Made by a program: the position numbers and the translations under genes. DNA of 64,000 nt from Croceibacterium soli (GTDB lineage: Bacteria; Pseudomonadota; Alphaproteobacteria; Sphingomonadales; Sphingomonadaceae): positions 310,001 to 374,000 of the forward strand of contig NZ_WTYK01000004.1 of assembly GCF_009828065.1 (NCBI RefSeq). The letters are read 5' to 3'. The notes beneath the pieces were generated by a model. It did no database searches, was not told where the DNA came from, and was given only the letters and a program-made list of their open reading frames with translations. This document shows, piece by piece, positions 18,105-26,844 of the stretch (its first letter is position 1; each line of letters begins with the position of its first letter).

Positions 18105-19901
18105 TCACTCGACCGGCAGGTCGAACATCAGAGCCCGTACATACTTCACCGGCGGGGAACCGAAGCTCAGCGCCGTGTCGTGGTAGCGGCGTAAGTCGAA
18201 CGACGTGCCCCAGCGCTCCATCGCCTCGCGCCGCAGCGCCATGTGCTCTTCGTACCCCGTGAAGTAGCTCAGCAACTGGACGGAGGAGAGATTCGCGCGG
18301 GTCCACTTGCCGGCGGCCTCGCGCTCCTGCTGGAAGGCGCCCTCCATCATCAGCGTCATCGCCTGTTCGCGGGTCATGCCTTCGGTGTGAATGCCGATGT
18401 CCAGCAGCGTGTTGGTGATCGACCGCAATCGCATCTTGAGCATCGTCAGGGCGAACAGCTTGCCGTCCACGCTCTGCTCGCCGCCGAGATAGCCCTGCTC
18501 CGCCATCACCCGCTCGGCATAGACCGCCCAGCCTTCAACGAAGGGACCGCTCATCAGCACCGCGCGCAGCAGGTTGTCGTTGCGCCGCGAGTGATCGAGC
18601 TGGAGGTAATGCCCCGGCACGCCTTCGTGGATCGAGAGATCGTGCAGCATGTAGAGGTTGTATTCGGTGAGGAAGCTTTCCGCCTGCTCGTCCGTCCAGT
18701 CCTCGGGGATCGGCGAGACGGCGTAGTAGTTCGGCAAGTCCTGCTCGAGCGGGCCCGGCGCGTCGTCGTAAGCCACCGCGTTGCCCTGCCAGAACTTCGG
18801 CATCGTGATCACCTGCACGGGGCCTTCCGGCATGCCCACGAAGCCCTTTTCCGCGGTGAACGCGGTGGCCTGGGCGAGCGTCTCGCGCGCAGTCTGCTCG
18901 AGCGTCTCGCGCGTGGCGCGCTTGGCATAGCTCTTGGCCAGCGCGCATTCGATCGCCTGCTGTTGGCTGCCGTTGTCGCAATCGGGAAACGTGCGGGCGA
19001 GGCGCTCCATTTCGGAGCGCGCCTCCGCAAAGGCCGCTTCGGCTTGGGCCTTCAGCTCGGGCCTGGTCATCGGGCTCATCAGCGCGAACCGCATCTTGGT
19101 GTCGTAGAGCTCGGTGCCGAGACGGAATTCGCCGCGAGCATTGGGCACCAGCACATTGTCGAGCCAGTTCTGGTGCTCGGCGAGCGCTGCCTTGAGATTG
19201 CTCAGAGCCGCGTCGAAGCGCGTGCGGTCGACATCGCTGCGCTCCACCTCCGGCAGCAGCGCGGCATCGACGATCTCCATGATGCCGGCGTTCTGCCGCG
19301 CGACCGTTTCCGCGTGGACCTTCGGCACGCGCGCCGGATCGAGCTGCACGCGCGCTTCCGCCAGGAACGCCGGCAGCTTCTCCATCCGTTCCACGATGTG
19401 CCGGAAGCGCTCCGGCCAGGGGGCGAAGTCACGCGCCACGAGCGAGTACAGCGCCTGGGAGGCGATATCGTTGTAATATTGCGGGTTCCACGCCCAGGTC
19501 TGCAGCGTCTCGACATCCCACAGATCGTATTCGACGGCGTTCTTGAGGAGCGCGTAGTCGACCTGGTTGTCGCGCGTCAGCAGCGCCGGATCGATCGCTG
19601 CCAGCGCCTGCAGCAGCTCGCGGTCCATCATTGCCTGACGGGTGCGGGCGGCGCCGTCGATCGCCGGCAGTTCGCCGTCGTGCGCGTGATCGCCCATCTG
19701 CGTGGCGGCGACCGGGTTCATCGCGGTGACGATGTCGATGTAGGCCGCGCCGAGCTTCTCGAAGGCGGCATTCGCTTCGGCCGGCGTGGGCGCCGCGATC
19801 GTTTGCGCGGTGCCGGCAGCCGGCGGTGGCGGGAGCTCGCCTGCCGCGGTGCATCCAGCGACGGCGAGGCCGGCGATCATCGTCATGAGGCGCTTGGTCA
19901 C
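18105..19901 (-). CDS. DUF885 family lipoprotein, predicted metallopeptidase-like
   Basis: A 598-residue exported lipoprotein. The N-terminus MTKRLMTMIAGLAVAGCTAAG has a lipobox (VAGC, Cys17). The C-terminal half carries HDLSIHEGVPGHYLQL, the HExxxGH-type signature of DUF885 proteins, which are thought to be zinc peptidases. Later conserved stretches are EGWAVYAERVM and the GMTREQAM motif. Its stop converges with DUF2254, and its 5' end overlaps the EamA transporter stop by four bases. Confidence 0.85.
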   Translation of the reverse strand: MTKRLMTMIAGLAVAGCTAAGELPPPPAAGTAQTIAAPTPAEANAAFEKLGAAYIDIVTAMNPVAATQMGDHAHDGELPAIDGAARTRQAMMDRELLQALAAIDPALLTRDNQVDYALLKNAVEYDLWDVETLQTWAWNPQYYNDIASQALYSLVARDFAPWPERFRHIVERMEKLPAFLAEARVQLDPARVPKVHAETVARQNAGIMEIVDAALLPEVERSDVDRTRFDAALSNLKAALAEHQNWLDNVLVPNARGEFRLGTELYDTKMRFALMSPMTRPELKAQAEAAFAEARSEMERLARTFPDCDNGSQQQAIECALAKSYAKRATRETLEQTARETLAQATAFTAEKGFVGMPEGPVQVITMPKFWQGNAVAYDDAPGPLEQDLPNYYAVSPIPEDWTDEQAESFLTEYNLYMLHDLSIHEGVPGHYLQLDHSRRNDNLLRAVLMSGPFVEGWAVYAERVMAEQGYLGGEQSVDGKLFALTMLKMRLRSITNTLLDIGIHTEGMTREQAMTLMMEGAFQQEREAAGKWTRANLSSVQLLSYFTGYEEHMALRREAMERWGTSFDLRRYHDTALSFGSPPVKYVRALMFDLPVE

Positions 19902-20863
19902 TCGTCACGTCTCCCACTGGTCAGGACCGGATTAACAGCGGGTGCGGCGGGCGTCGACTCGCGCGCCACCCGGGCAATGACCAGGGCCATGCCGAGCAGC
20001 AGCATCCCGGCGACGTCGATCGCTCCCAGCGTCTCGCCGAACGCCAGCCACCCGGCCAGGGCGGCGATCGCCGGCTGGCTGAGCAGCGCGAGGCCGATGG
20101 CCAGCGGCGTGAAGTGCCGCATGGCGTAGACCAGCAGGCCCTGCCCGACGAGCTGGCTCGAGAAAGCGAGCGCGACGACCGGCCCCCAGCTCTGCGGCCA
20201 GACCGGCTCCCCGGCCAGCAGCGCCGCTGCCAGCAGCACCGGCACGCCGGCGGCGGTAGCCCAGCTGAGCAGTCGCCAGCTGCCGAGCCCGCGGCGCGCG
20301 TCTTTCAGGATGATCAGGTACCCGGCGTAGAACAGGCCCGCGAGAAGGCAGAACAAGTCCCCCTGCAGGGTCTGCGCCGAAACCTCGAAGCTGCGGCCGA
20401 GCAGGATCGCGGCCCCGGTCAACGCGGCGAAGATCGCCAGCCCCTCCTTCGGGCGGGGCCAGCGGCGCCAGGCGATGAAGCCCCAGATCATCAGGATCAC
20501 GCTGCCCGAATTGCCGAACAGCGCGGCATTGCCGAGCCGGGTGTAGCCGATGCCGACGTGCCAGGCGGCCAAGTCGAGTGCGAAGAACACCCCGCCAGCG
20601 ATGACCGTCAGCATCATCGCCCGCGTCATCGGCACCGCCGGAGGCCCTTCCCGCCGGGCGAGCAGCAGCAGGAACGGCAGGGCCAATGTCAGGCGCCAGA
20701 AGCCGGCGGAGACCGGGCCGGTATCGGCCAGCCGCACCAGCCACGGGCCGAGCGCCAGCGCGGCGTTGCCGATCAGCAGCGCGGCGAGCGGCAGGAACCG
20801 GTGCCGCGGCGCGGGAGGGGCCGAGGGATTCATCGGAGGTGCGTCTAGCGGCGGCGGCGGCAT
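19898..20863 (-). CDS. DMT-family (EamA) transporter
   Basis: A 321-residue inner-membrane protein with ten predicted segments in two EamA repeats (LAALLIGNAALALGPWLVRL...GFWRLTLALPFLLLL; then LLSWATAAGVPVLLAAALLA...VGQGLLVYAMRHF...LALLSQPAIAALAGWLAFGE). Such proteins export small metabolites; no substrate can be read from the sequence. Two starts are possible (20863 and 20833), neither with a good Shine-Dalgarno. The end overlaps the start of the DUF885 gene, which suggests an operon. Confidence 0.85.
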   Translation of the reverse strand: MPPPPLDAPPMNPSAPPAPRHRFLPLAALLIGNAALALGPWLVRLADTGPVSAGFWRLTLALPFLLLLARREGPPAVPMTRAMMLTVIAGGVFFALDLAAWHVGIGYTRLGNAALFGNSGSVILMIWGFIAWRRWPRPKEGLAIFAALTGAAILLGRSFEVSAQTLQGDLFCLLAGLFYAGYLIILKDARRGLGSWRLLSWATAAGVPVLLAAALLAGEPVWPQSWGPVVALAFSSQLVGQGLLVYAMRHFTPLAIGLALLSQPAIAALAGWLAFGETLGAIDVAGMLLLGMALVIARVARESTPAAPAVNPVLTSGRRDE

Positions 20864-20895
20864 TGGCTATAGGGAAACGAAAGGGAGGCGGAACG

Positions 20896-21765
20896 ATGCC
20901 GATGCGATCCTGGCTTTTCGTACCCGGCGACAGCGAGAAGAAGCTGGGCAAGGTGGCGGAGTGCGGCGCCGACGTGGTGATCGTCGATCTGGAGGATGCG
21001 GTCGCCCCGCAGGCCAAGGCCGCCGCCCGGCCGCTCGCTTGCGAGTGGCTCGCCGGGAACCGGGCAAGCGCAAGCCGGCGCTGGGTGCGCATCAACGCCC
21101 TGGACACTGCGCTCTGGCGCGAGGACCTCGCGGCGGTCATGCCCGGCGCTCCCGACGGGATCATGGTGCCGAAGGCCAGCGGCCCCGATCAGCTTCAGGC
21201 GCTCGCGGCGGAGATTGGCGAGCTCGAACAGCGCCACGGCCTGGCCGCCGGCAGCACCAGGCTCCTGCCCCTGGTCAGCGAGACGCCCGCCGCCGCGGTC
21301 GGTATCGCTTCATACGCGGCCGCTTCGCTCCCACGGCTGGCGGGGCTCACCTGGGGCGCGGAGGACCTCTCGGCGGCCATCGGCGCGAGCCGCAAGCGCG
21401 ACAGCGCCGGCCGCTGGACCGACGTCTTCCGCATGGTCCGCGCGCAAGTCCTGCTGACCGCGCACGCCTGCAGCGTCCTGCCGATCGACACGCTCCATGC
21501 CGATTTCCGCGATGTGGAGGGCCTTAACCGCGTCGCGAGGGAGAGCTACGCGGACGGCTTCGCCGGCATGCTGGCGATCCACCCCGCGCAAGTGCCGGTG
21601 ATCAACGCCGCCTTCATGCCTGGCGAGGAGGAAATCGCCGAAGCGCGCCGCATCGTCGAGGCCTTCGCCGCCTCCCCCGGCACGGGCGCGCTCTCGCTCG
21701 AAGGACGCATGCTCGACCAGCCGCACCTGGAGCAAGCCCGCAAGCTGCTGGCGGGGCTGGGCTAG
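20896..21765 (+). CDS. CoA ester lyase, HpcH/HpaI aldolase (CitE-like)
   Basis: A 289-residue TIM-barrel protein of the CitE-like group (citramalyl-, malyl- or beta-methylmalyl-CoA lyases). The ATG at 20896 follows GGGAGG. MRSWLFVPGDSEKKLGKV, DVVIVDLEDAVAP, RVRINAL-like RWVRINALDT, MVPKASG, PLVSETP, LTWGAEDLSAAIGA and GMLAIHPAQVPVIN cover the conserved strands, including the acidic metal ligands. The exact CoA ester is not clear; it stands alone, without citrate lyase partners. Confidence 0.85.
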   Translation: MPMRSWLFVPGDSEKKLGKVAECGADVVIVDLEDAVAPQAKAAARPLACEWLAGNRASASRRWVRINALDTALWREDLAAVMPGAPDGIMVPKASGPDQLQALAAEIGELEQRHGLAAGSTRLLPLVSETPAAAVGIASYAAASLPRLAGLTWGAEDLSAAIGASRKRDSAGRWTDVFRMVRAQVLLTAHACSVLPIDTLHADFRDVEGLNRVARESYADGFAGMLAIHPAQVPVINAAFMPGEEEIAEARRIVEAFAASPGTGALSLEGRMLDQPHLEQARKLLAGLG

Positions 21766-21769
21766 AGCG

Positions 21770-22097
21770 TCCTTCGACACGCTCAGGACGAACGGGTTTG
21801 GTTCTTTGGGATCGCTACCCCCCGATCCGTTCGTAGTGAGCTTGTCGAACCACGAGGCGCCCGGCCTCGCGTCCTTCGACGGGCTCGGGACGAACGGTGC
21901 GTATCATCCGATCTAAAGAGCCCCATGTCCGTTCGTGGTGAGCCTGTCGAACCACGATGCGCGCAACCTCCCGTCCTTCGACAAGCTCAGGACGAACGGA
22001 TCTGTGTCTCGGAACCAGGTTCCCGTGTCCGTTCGTGGTGAGCTTGTCGAACCACGCGCTCGGCCTCGCGTCCTTCGACGGGCTCAGGACGAACGGA
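21770..22097. repeat. Cluster of seven alternating hairpin repeats
   Basis: Seven copies of two related repeats alternate. Type A (CGTCCTTCGACAAGCTCAGG followed by ACGAACGG) starts near 21769, 21870, 21971 and 22069. The reverse of type B (CCGTTCGTGGTGAGCTTGTC followed by GAACCACG) starts near 21825, 21930 and 22028. Each forms a short hairpin (GTCCT/AGGAC or CGTGGT/ACCACG). Copies differ at the AAG/GGG and C/T positions. The stretch holds no gene. Confidence 0.88.
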
Positions 22098-22106
22098 GGG
22101 TGTGGG

Positions 22107-22448
22107 CTATCCCGCCGCCGGCTCGTCCTCGGGCTCCGGCTGGCTTGCCTCGGCCTCTGCCGGTTCGTCACCGGCGGGCTCGGCTTCGTCAGGCGTGCCG
22201 CCCGCCGCGCCTGCTTCGCCTGCCTCGCCGCGGGCACCGTCGCGCGATGGCGCCAATTCCGGCGCGAGCAGGGGCGGTTCCGACTGGAGCTTGTCCAGCG
22301 GCAGCATGTCGTCGCTGATCGTGCCTTCGAGGACCTGGCCCGAAGCCGAGCGCCCGTCGCCGTCCGCTGCGGGCTCGTCGCCGCACGCAGCGAGCAGCGC
22401 CAGCGGCACGAGAGGGGCAAGGAAACGCGTCAGGGCCAAGCTCGTCAC
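22107..22448 (-). CDS. Small acidic predicted lipoprotein
   Basis: A 113-residue protein with a lipoprotein signal ([17 protein letters not shown], Cys22). A long tail is rich in Glu, Ala, Pro and Gly ([20 protein letters not shown]). Its GTG start overlaps the lipB stop by four bases, which supports translation. The low-complexity tail looks disordered. No family is recognised. Confidence 0.65.
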   Translation of the reverse strand: MTSLALTRFLAPLVPLALLAACGDEPAADGDGRSASGQVLEGTISDDMLPLDKLQSEPPLLAPELAPSRDGARGEAGEAGAAGGTPDEAEPAGDEPAEAEASQPEPEDEPAAG

Positions 22449-23095
22449 TCCGTAGCGGTCAGCGCGGCGATGAATTCGCCGGCGCGGCGCTCCAATGCCT
22501 CATCCCACTCCTCCGGCGCAACCTCGATCCCCAGCCTCGCAAGGCTGGTGACGCCGTACTCGGCGATGCCGCAGGGCACGATGCCGCCGAAATGGGACAA
22601 GTCCGGAGCGAGATTCACGGCAAACCCGTGCATCGTCACCCACCGGCGGATGCGCACGCCGATAGCGCCGATCTTCGCTTCGGTGCCGTCGATGTCGCGC
22701 GTCCATATGCCGATGCGCCCTTCGGCCCGCCAGCTCTCGACGCCGAAATCGCCGAGCGTGGCGATCACCCAGCCTTCGAGCGAATGGACGAAGCGCCGCA
22801 CGTCGCGCCCGCGCGCGGCGAGGTTCAGCAGGACATAGCCGACGCGCTGGCCGGGGCCGTGGTAAGTGTAGCGCCCGCCCCGCCCCGTCTCGACCACCTC
22901 GAAGCGCGGATCGAGCAGTTCGGCCAGCGCCGCGCTTGTGCCCGCGGTGTAGACCGGCGGATGCTCCAGCAGCCAGACGAGCTCACGTGCCTCGCCGGCG
23001 GCGATCGCCGCGTTGCGCGACTCCTGCTCGGCCAGCGCGGTGCGGTAAGGCACCTGGGCATAGTCGCGCCGCCATTCTATGGGCTGTTCGTTCAT
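22445..23095 (-). CDS. lipB: Octanoyltransferase LipB
   Basis: A 216-residue enzyme that moves octanoyl from acyl carrier protein to lipoyl domains. Conserved stretches are [37 protein letters not shown] (the RGGxxTYHGPGQ motif), [26 protein letters not shown] (Lys and the GxR-W-HG segment), and the catalytic cysteine in [16 protein letters not shown]. The start at 23095 gives a normal N-terminus. Confidence 0.95.
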   Translation of the reverse strand: MNEQPIEWRRDYAQVPYRTALAEQESRNAAIAAGEARELVWLLEHPPVYTAGTSAALAELLDPRFEVVETGRGGRYTYHGPGQRVGYVLLNLAARGRDVRRFVHSLEGWVIATLGDFGVESWRAEGRIGIWTRDIDGTEAKIGAIGVRIRRWVTMHGFAVNLAPDLSHFGGIVPCGIAEYGVTSLARLGIEVAPEEWDEALERRAGEFIAALTATE

Positions 23096-23157
23096 CGCCC
23101 CGATTGCGTGCCGGGGCGGCGCCCGTTTATCAAGGCCCGCGAGAAGGGAATGCACCC

Positions 23158-24009
23158 ATGCAATTCGACATGAACCGGACCTGGTCCCAGGCGCTGGCGC
23201 TGGTACGCAGGAACTTCCAGCTCCTGGCGCTGATCGCCGGGGTCTTCATGTTGCTGCCCTCGGTCCTGTTCTACGTCGCCTTTCCCGAGATCCTGACGAT
23301 GATGTCGGTCACAGCAGACCCGGACGCGGTCGAGGGGCAGATGCTGGCGATGATGCCGCAGCTCCCGATCGCGGGGCTGGCCGCCTTGCTGCTGCAGATG
23401 GTCGGCTACATGGCGATGGTCGCGCTGATCGGAAATGGCCGGCCGACCGTGGGCCAGTCGATCGTTCGCGGGATCAAGGGGCTGCCGGCGCTGCTCGGCG
23501 CGGTGCTGCTTTTCGCGGTCGGCTACCTGGCTGCTACCCTGATTTTCGGCCTTGTCGTCGGTCTGGTCGCGGCATTGTTCGGCATGGCGAGCGAGAGCGC
23601 CGCAGCGGGCCTGGGGGCGATCATGTCCTCCGTGCTCATCGTCATCATCTTCTACGTCATGGTGCGCTTCTGCCTGACGCTGCCGGCGATCGTTCTCGAA
23701 CGGCTCGGACCTGTCGCGGCGCTGCGGCGGTCATGGCGCCTCACCAAACCGCGAGCCGGGGCGATCTTCGCCTTCTTCGCCCTGCTGTTCGTCGCCTACA
23801 TGGTCATCAGCCTGCTGCTGTTCATCGTGTTCGGCGCGTTCGGGTTCGTTGCCGGCTCGCAGCCGGCGGGCGGAACCGCGCTCGTGCTCGGGCTGCTGTC
23901 GGGCGTGGTCGGAGCGCTCACGGCCGTGCTGCTGTGCGGCATACTGGTGTCGATCCATGGGCAGTTGGCCAGCGGCGCCGAACCGCGCGAGCTGGAATTC
24001 GACGTGTGA
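23158..24009 (+). CDS. Predicted multi-pass membrane protein (GDPD-membrane-domain-like)
   Basis: A 283-residue protein with about six hydrophobic segments ([120 protein letters not shown]). The [29 protein letters not shown] stretch, read in parts, resembles the glycerophosphodiester-phosphodiesterase membrane domain and YciC-type proteins. The start has GAGAAGGGA upstream. Function unknown. Confidence 0.75.
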   Translation: MQFDMNRTWSQALALVRRNFQLLALIAGVFMLLPSVLFYVAFPEILTMMSVTADPDAVEGQMLAMMPQLPIAGLAALLLQMVGYMAMVALIGNGRPTVGQSIVRGIKGLPALLGAVLLFAVGYLAATLIFGLVVGLVAALFGMASESAAAGLGAIMSSVLIVIIFYVMVRFCLTLPAIVLERLGPVAALRRSWRLTKPRAGAIFAFFALLFVAYMVISLLLFIVFGAFGFVAGSQPAGGTALVLGLLSGVVGALTAVLLCGILVSIHGQLASGAEPRELEFDV

Positions 24010-24013
24010 GCTA

Positions 24014-24152
24014 AATCCTCCCCCTCTGGGGGAGGTGGCAGCCGCGAAGCGGCTGACGGAGGGGGCGTGGCCCGGCTCATCCGTTCGTCCAGGCCAAGCC
24101 CCCTCCGTCACCGGCCTGCGGCCGGCGCCACCTCCCCCAAGGGGGGAGGATT
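24014..24152. repeat. Long nested palindrome, copy 1
   Basis: A 139-bp imperfect inverted repeat. The left arm starts AATCCTCCCCCTCTGGGGGA and the right arm ends in its near-complement. Each arm contains an inner hairpin (AGCCGCGAAGCGGCT on the left, CCGGCCTGCGGCCGG on the right). It lies between converging genes and may end transcription both ways. A second copy is at 31778-31907. Confidence 0.85.
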
Positions 24153-24163
24153 CTTAGCGCCGT

Positions 24164-24790
24164 TCAGTCCTTCCAGCCCCAGCAAAGCAGGCAGGGCGGC
24201 ACGTTCAGCCAGGCGAAGCCGGTCTCGATGCGCTTGAAGTGCCGTGCGGTGAGATCGCGGGCGACGGCGCTGAACTGGTAGGTCAGAAACGCTCCACCCT
24301 GGCGGACCACGCGGTAAGTCGCCGCGGCGATGGCCGGGCCAACCCCGTCGGGCAGGGTCGAGAAGGGCAGGCCGGAGAGGACGTAATCGGCTTTCTCATG
24401 CCCCAGTGCCGCGACGATCGCCTCGACATCCTCGGCCGAGCCGAGCACCGGGTGGAAGCGGCTGTCGCCGATCGTGTGCTTGAGGTAGTCGATGTAGAGC
24501 GGGTTGGTGTCGATGACGACCAGCGCGCCGTCGCGCGGCAGGCGGTCGAGCACCGGGCGGCAGAAGGTCCCCACGCCGGGGCCGTACTCGACGAACAGCT
24601 TGCATTCGTCCCACCTTACCGGGGCGAGCATCTTCTCGATCGTCGCCCGGGAGGACGGGATGATCGAGCCGACCATCCGGGGATGCTCCAGGAAGCCGCG
24701 GAAGAACACGCCGGCGGGCCCGAGAGCCAGGGCGACCTTCCGCTTGAGCCTTGCGCCGCTGCGGTCTTCGGCAAGCTCGTTAGCATCCAT
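24164..24790 (-). CDS. Class I SAM methyltransferase, PmtA-like (phospholipid N-methyltransferase group)
   Basis: A 208-residue cytoplasmic or membrane-associated methyltransferase. The N-terminal FFRGFLEHPRMVGSIIPSSR resembles bacterial PmtA-type phosphatidylethanolamine N-methyltransferases. The SAM motif is LFVEYGPGVGTF, followed by ALVVIDTNP, and YVLSGLPFSTLP stands at motif IV. The C-terminus WLNVPPCLLCWGWKD also fits PmtA-like proteins. The start at 24790 gives a natural N-terminus. It could methylate another substrate. Confidence 0.75.
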   Translation of the reverse strand: MDANELAEDRSGARLKRKVALALGPAGVFFRGFLEHPRMVGSIIPSSRATIEKMLAPVRWDECKLFVEYGPGVGTFCRPVLDRLPRDGALVVIDTNPLYIDYLKHTIGDSRFHPVLGSAEDVEAIVAALGHEKADYVLSGLPFSTLPDGVGPAIAAATYRVVRQGGAFLTYQFSAVARDLTARHFKRIETGFAWLNVPPCLLCWGWKD

Positions 24791-24880
24791 AGAGTCCGGG
24801 CCCTTTGCGATGCCCCGAAAGGGGCGACGGTCGGCTGCGCGCATTTGCAGATATGGCCACGCCTAGCAAGTGACGGCGCA

Positions 24881-25225
24881 TCAAAGGATTTCGCCGATCC
24901 GCTCCGGCGGGCGGCACAGGCGCACACCCTTGTCGGTCTCAACCAGCGGCCGCTCGATCAGTTTCGGATCGGCTGCCATCGCGTCGAGCACGGTGTCGTC
25001 GTCGGCTTCGGTGAGACCCCGCTCCCGCGCATCGGTGCCCTGCAGCCGCAGGCCCTCGCGCGGGCTGATCCCCGCGTCCCGGTAAAGCTGCGCCAGCTTG
25101 TCGCGGCTCGGCGGGGCCTTGAGGTACTGCACCACCTCCAGCTCGATGCCGGGACGCGCCTGCAAAGTCTCGAGAGCGGCGCGGGACTTGCTGCAGTTCG
25201 GGTTGTGCCAGATCGTGGCCTTCAT
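24881..25225 (-). CDS. arsC: ArsC-family arsenate reductase (glutaredoxin type)
   Basis: A 114-residue thioredoxin-fold protein of the ArsC/Spx family. The active-site cysteine is in IWHNPNCSKSR (Cys11). ALETLQARPGIELEVVQYLKAPPS and RPLVETDKGVRLCRPPERI supply the arginines expected near the site. Reduction of arsenate with glutathione/glutaredoxin is the family reaction, but no other ars genes are nearby, so the physiological role may differ. The start overlaps the stop of the 2Fe-2S gene (ATGA). Confidence 0.88.
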   Translation of the reverse strand: MKATIWHNPNCSKSRAALETLQARPGIELEVVQYLKAPPSRDKLAQLYRDAGISPREGLRLQGTDARERGLTEADDDTVLDAMAADPKLIERPLVETDKGVRLCRPPERIGEIL

Positions 25226-25779
25226 CGTTCCTCCTCGTCGTTACCGGCGGAGCGCAGCGCAGGAACCGCTGCCGCCGCATCCTCCGCACTGATGCCGGGA
25301 GCGGGCGCGGCGCTGATCCGTTCCCGCCGCGCGCCCACCCGTCCCGCCCGCTGGATGGCGCGGACCAGCCGGGGATAGACGCCGCAGCGGCACAAGTTGG
25401 GGATCGCCTGCCTGATCTCTCCCTCACCGGGAGCGGGGTTCTTCGCCAGCAGGCCGGCGGCGGCCATGGCAATGCCCGGCGTGCAGAAGCCGCACTGGAT
25501 CGCCTGTTCGGCCACCAGCGCCTGCTGCACCGGGTGCGAACGGTCCCGGCTGAGCCCCTCTATGGTGACGATGCTGCGCCCCTCCGCCTCGCCGATCGTG
25601 ACGAGGCAACTGCGCAGCGCCTCCCCGTCCACCAGCACCATGCAGGCCCCGCAATCGCCGACGCCGCAGCCATACTTCGTGCCGGTCAGATTGGCCGCGT
25701 CGCGCAGCGCCCACAGGAGCGGCGTGGCCGGGTCCATCTGGAAGCGCACGGGCCGCTGGTTGACGATCATCGCGGTCAT
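25222..25779 (-). CDS. (2Fe-2S)-binding small subunit of a molybdenum hydroxylase, orphan
   Basis: A 185-residue protein with both 2Fe-2S clusters of xanthine-oxidase-family small subunits. The plant-type ferredoxin cluster is in KYGCGVGDCGACMVLVDGE with a later Cys in LRSCLV; the helical-domain cluster is in QCGFCTPGIAMAA and NLCRCGVYPRLVRAI. Residues after about 145 form an extra alanine/arginine-rich tail. The molybdopterin-binding large subunit that normally follows is absent; arsC is coupled instead. It may work with a large subunit elsewhere. Confidence 0.87.
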   Translation of the reverse strand: MTAMIVNQRPVRFQMDPATPLLWALRDAANLTGTKYGCGVGDCGACMVLVDGEALRSCLVTIGEAEGRSIVTIEGLSRDRSHPVQQALVAEQAIQCGFCTPGIAMAAAGLLAKNPAPGEGEIRQAIPNLCRCGVYPRLVRAIQRAGRVGARRERISAAPAPGISAEDAAAAVPALRSAGNDEEER

Positions 25780-25830
25780 CGTTCGCTGCCGTTAGCCGCT
25801 TTCGGCGCAGTTCTCCAGAAGGCCCGGCCC

Positions 25831-26595
25831 TCAGTCGCGCCAGCTCCGATCTACCTTATCGAGCTTGCGCACCCAGGCCTCGAAGTCCGCCTTGCCGAAG
25901 CCGCCCGGCAGGGCGACCGATTCACGGTCCCGCTGGTGCTGCGCGATCACCTCTTCCGGCACCACGATCGGCGTTCCGGCGGCACGGGTCTTCACCTGGA
26001 TCTCGCAAGCGCGCTGGAGCATGTAGTAGAGGAAGAACATCTCCGGCAGCGTGCGCCCCAGCACCACCGGACCGTGGTTGCGCAGCATCAGCACCTGGCG
26101 CCCGTTGCCGAGGTTGCGCAGCAGCCGCTCGCCTTCCTCGGCACGCACGGTGATGCCCTCGAAGTCGTGGTATCCGATGCAGCCTTCGAAGAAGCAGGAA
26201 TAGAAGTTGGTCGGCGTCAGCCCTTCCTCGGTGCAGCAGACCGCCATCGTGTCCGGCGTATGCGTGTGGACGATGGCGTGGGCCCAATCGAGATGCCGGT
26301 GGAAGTAGCTGTGCTGCGTGAAGCCCGCCTTGTTGACCGGGAAAGTGCTGCCGTCGAGCTTGTTTCCGTCGATATCGATCTTCACCAGGTTCGATGCGGT
26401 CACTTCCGACCAGAGCAGGCCGTAAGGGTTGAGCAGGAAGGCGCCTTCCTCGTCCGGCACGCGCACGCTGATGTGGTTGTAGATCGACTCGCTCCAGCCG
26501 AGCATGTCGAAGATGCGGTAGCAGGCGGCGAGCTCCAGCCGCGCCGTCCATTCCGCTTCGCTGCACTTGAACTCGCGCTCCAGCTGGGTGGCCAT
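25831..26595 (-). CDS. Class II aldolase/adducin family protein
   Basis: A 254-residue protein whose ATG (26595) follows AGGAG. The class II aldolase/adducin fold is shown by NHISVRVPDEEGAFLLNPYG, AIVHTHTPDTMAVC (zinc-binding HTH), RNHGPVVLGRTLPEMFFLYY and a third His. It lacks any second domain. Substrate unknown; members of this family act on sugar phosphates or other hydroxy-carbonyl compounds. It diverges from the VOC-MFS-SDR-dehydrogenase operon and may belong to the same catabolic unit. Confidence 0.85.
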   Translation of the reverse strand: MATQLEREFKCSEAEWTARLELAACYRIFDMLGWSESIYNHISVRVPDEEGAFLLNPYGLLWSEVTASNLVKIDIDGNKLDGSTFPVNKAGFTQHSYFHRHLDWAHAIVHTHTPDTMAVCCTEEGLTPTNFYSCFFEGCIGYHDFEGITVRAEEGERLLRNLGNGRQVLMLRNHGPVVLGRTLPEMFFLYYMLQRACEIQVKTRAAGTPIVVPEEVIAQHQRDRESVALPGGFGKADFEAWVRKLDKVDRSWRD

Positions 26596-26654
26596 ATTCT
26601 TGCTCCTCTCGCCGCAAGGCTTACCCGAAAATGGTCCCCAGACCATAGCCCGTC

Positions 26655-26738
26655 ACCCTGAACTTGTTTCAGGGTCCATCTCTCCGCACGCGCCGTCCGT
26701 TCGTGAGGGCAGGATGGATGCTGAATCAAGTTCAGCAT
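26655..26738. repeat. Two-hairpin intergenic repeat, copy 2 (inverted)
   Basis: ACCCTGAA-N5-TTCAGGGT (26655-26675) is followed by ATGCTGAA-N5-TTCAGCAT (26718-26738). This is the same hairpin pair as at 6310-6391 in reverse order, with the sequence between them partly conserved (GTCCATCTCTCC). It lies between divergent genes, so here it cannot be a simple convergent terminator. Confidence 0.82.
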
Positions 26739-26844
26739 GACGGTGGAGGGAAAGGCAAGGCCGCCCCGACAACAGATTGACTTTGTCGCGCCGATTGGCG
26801 AGCGATGGCGCAAGACCGGCGCGGCCGGCACCGGGAGAAGATGA

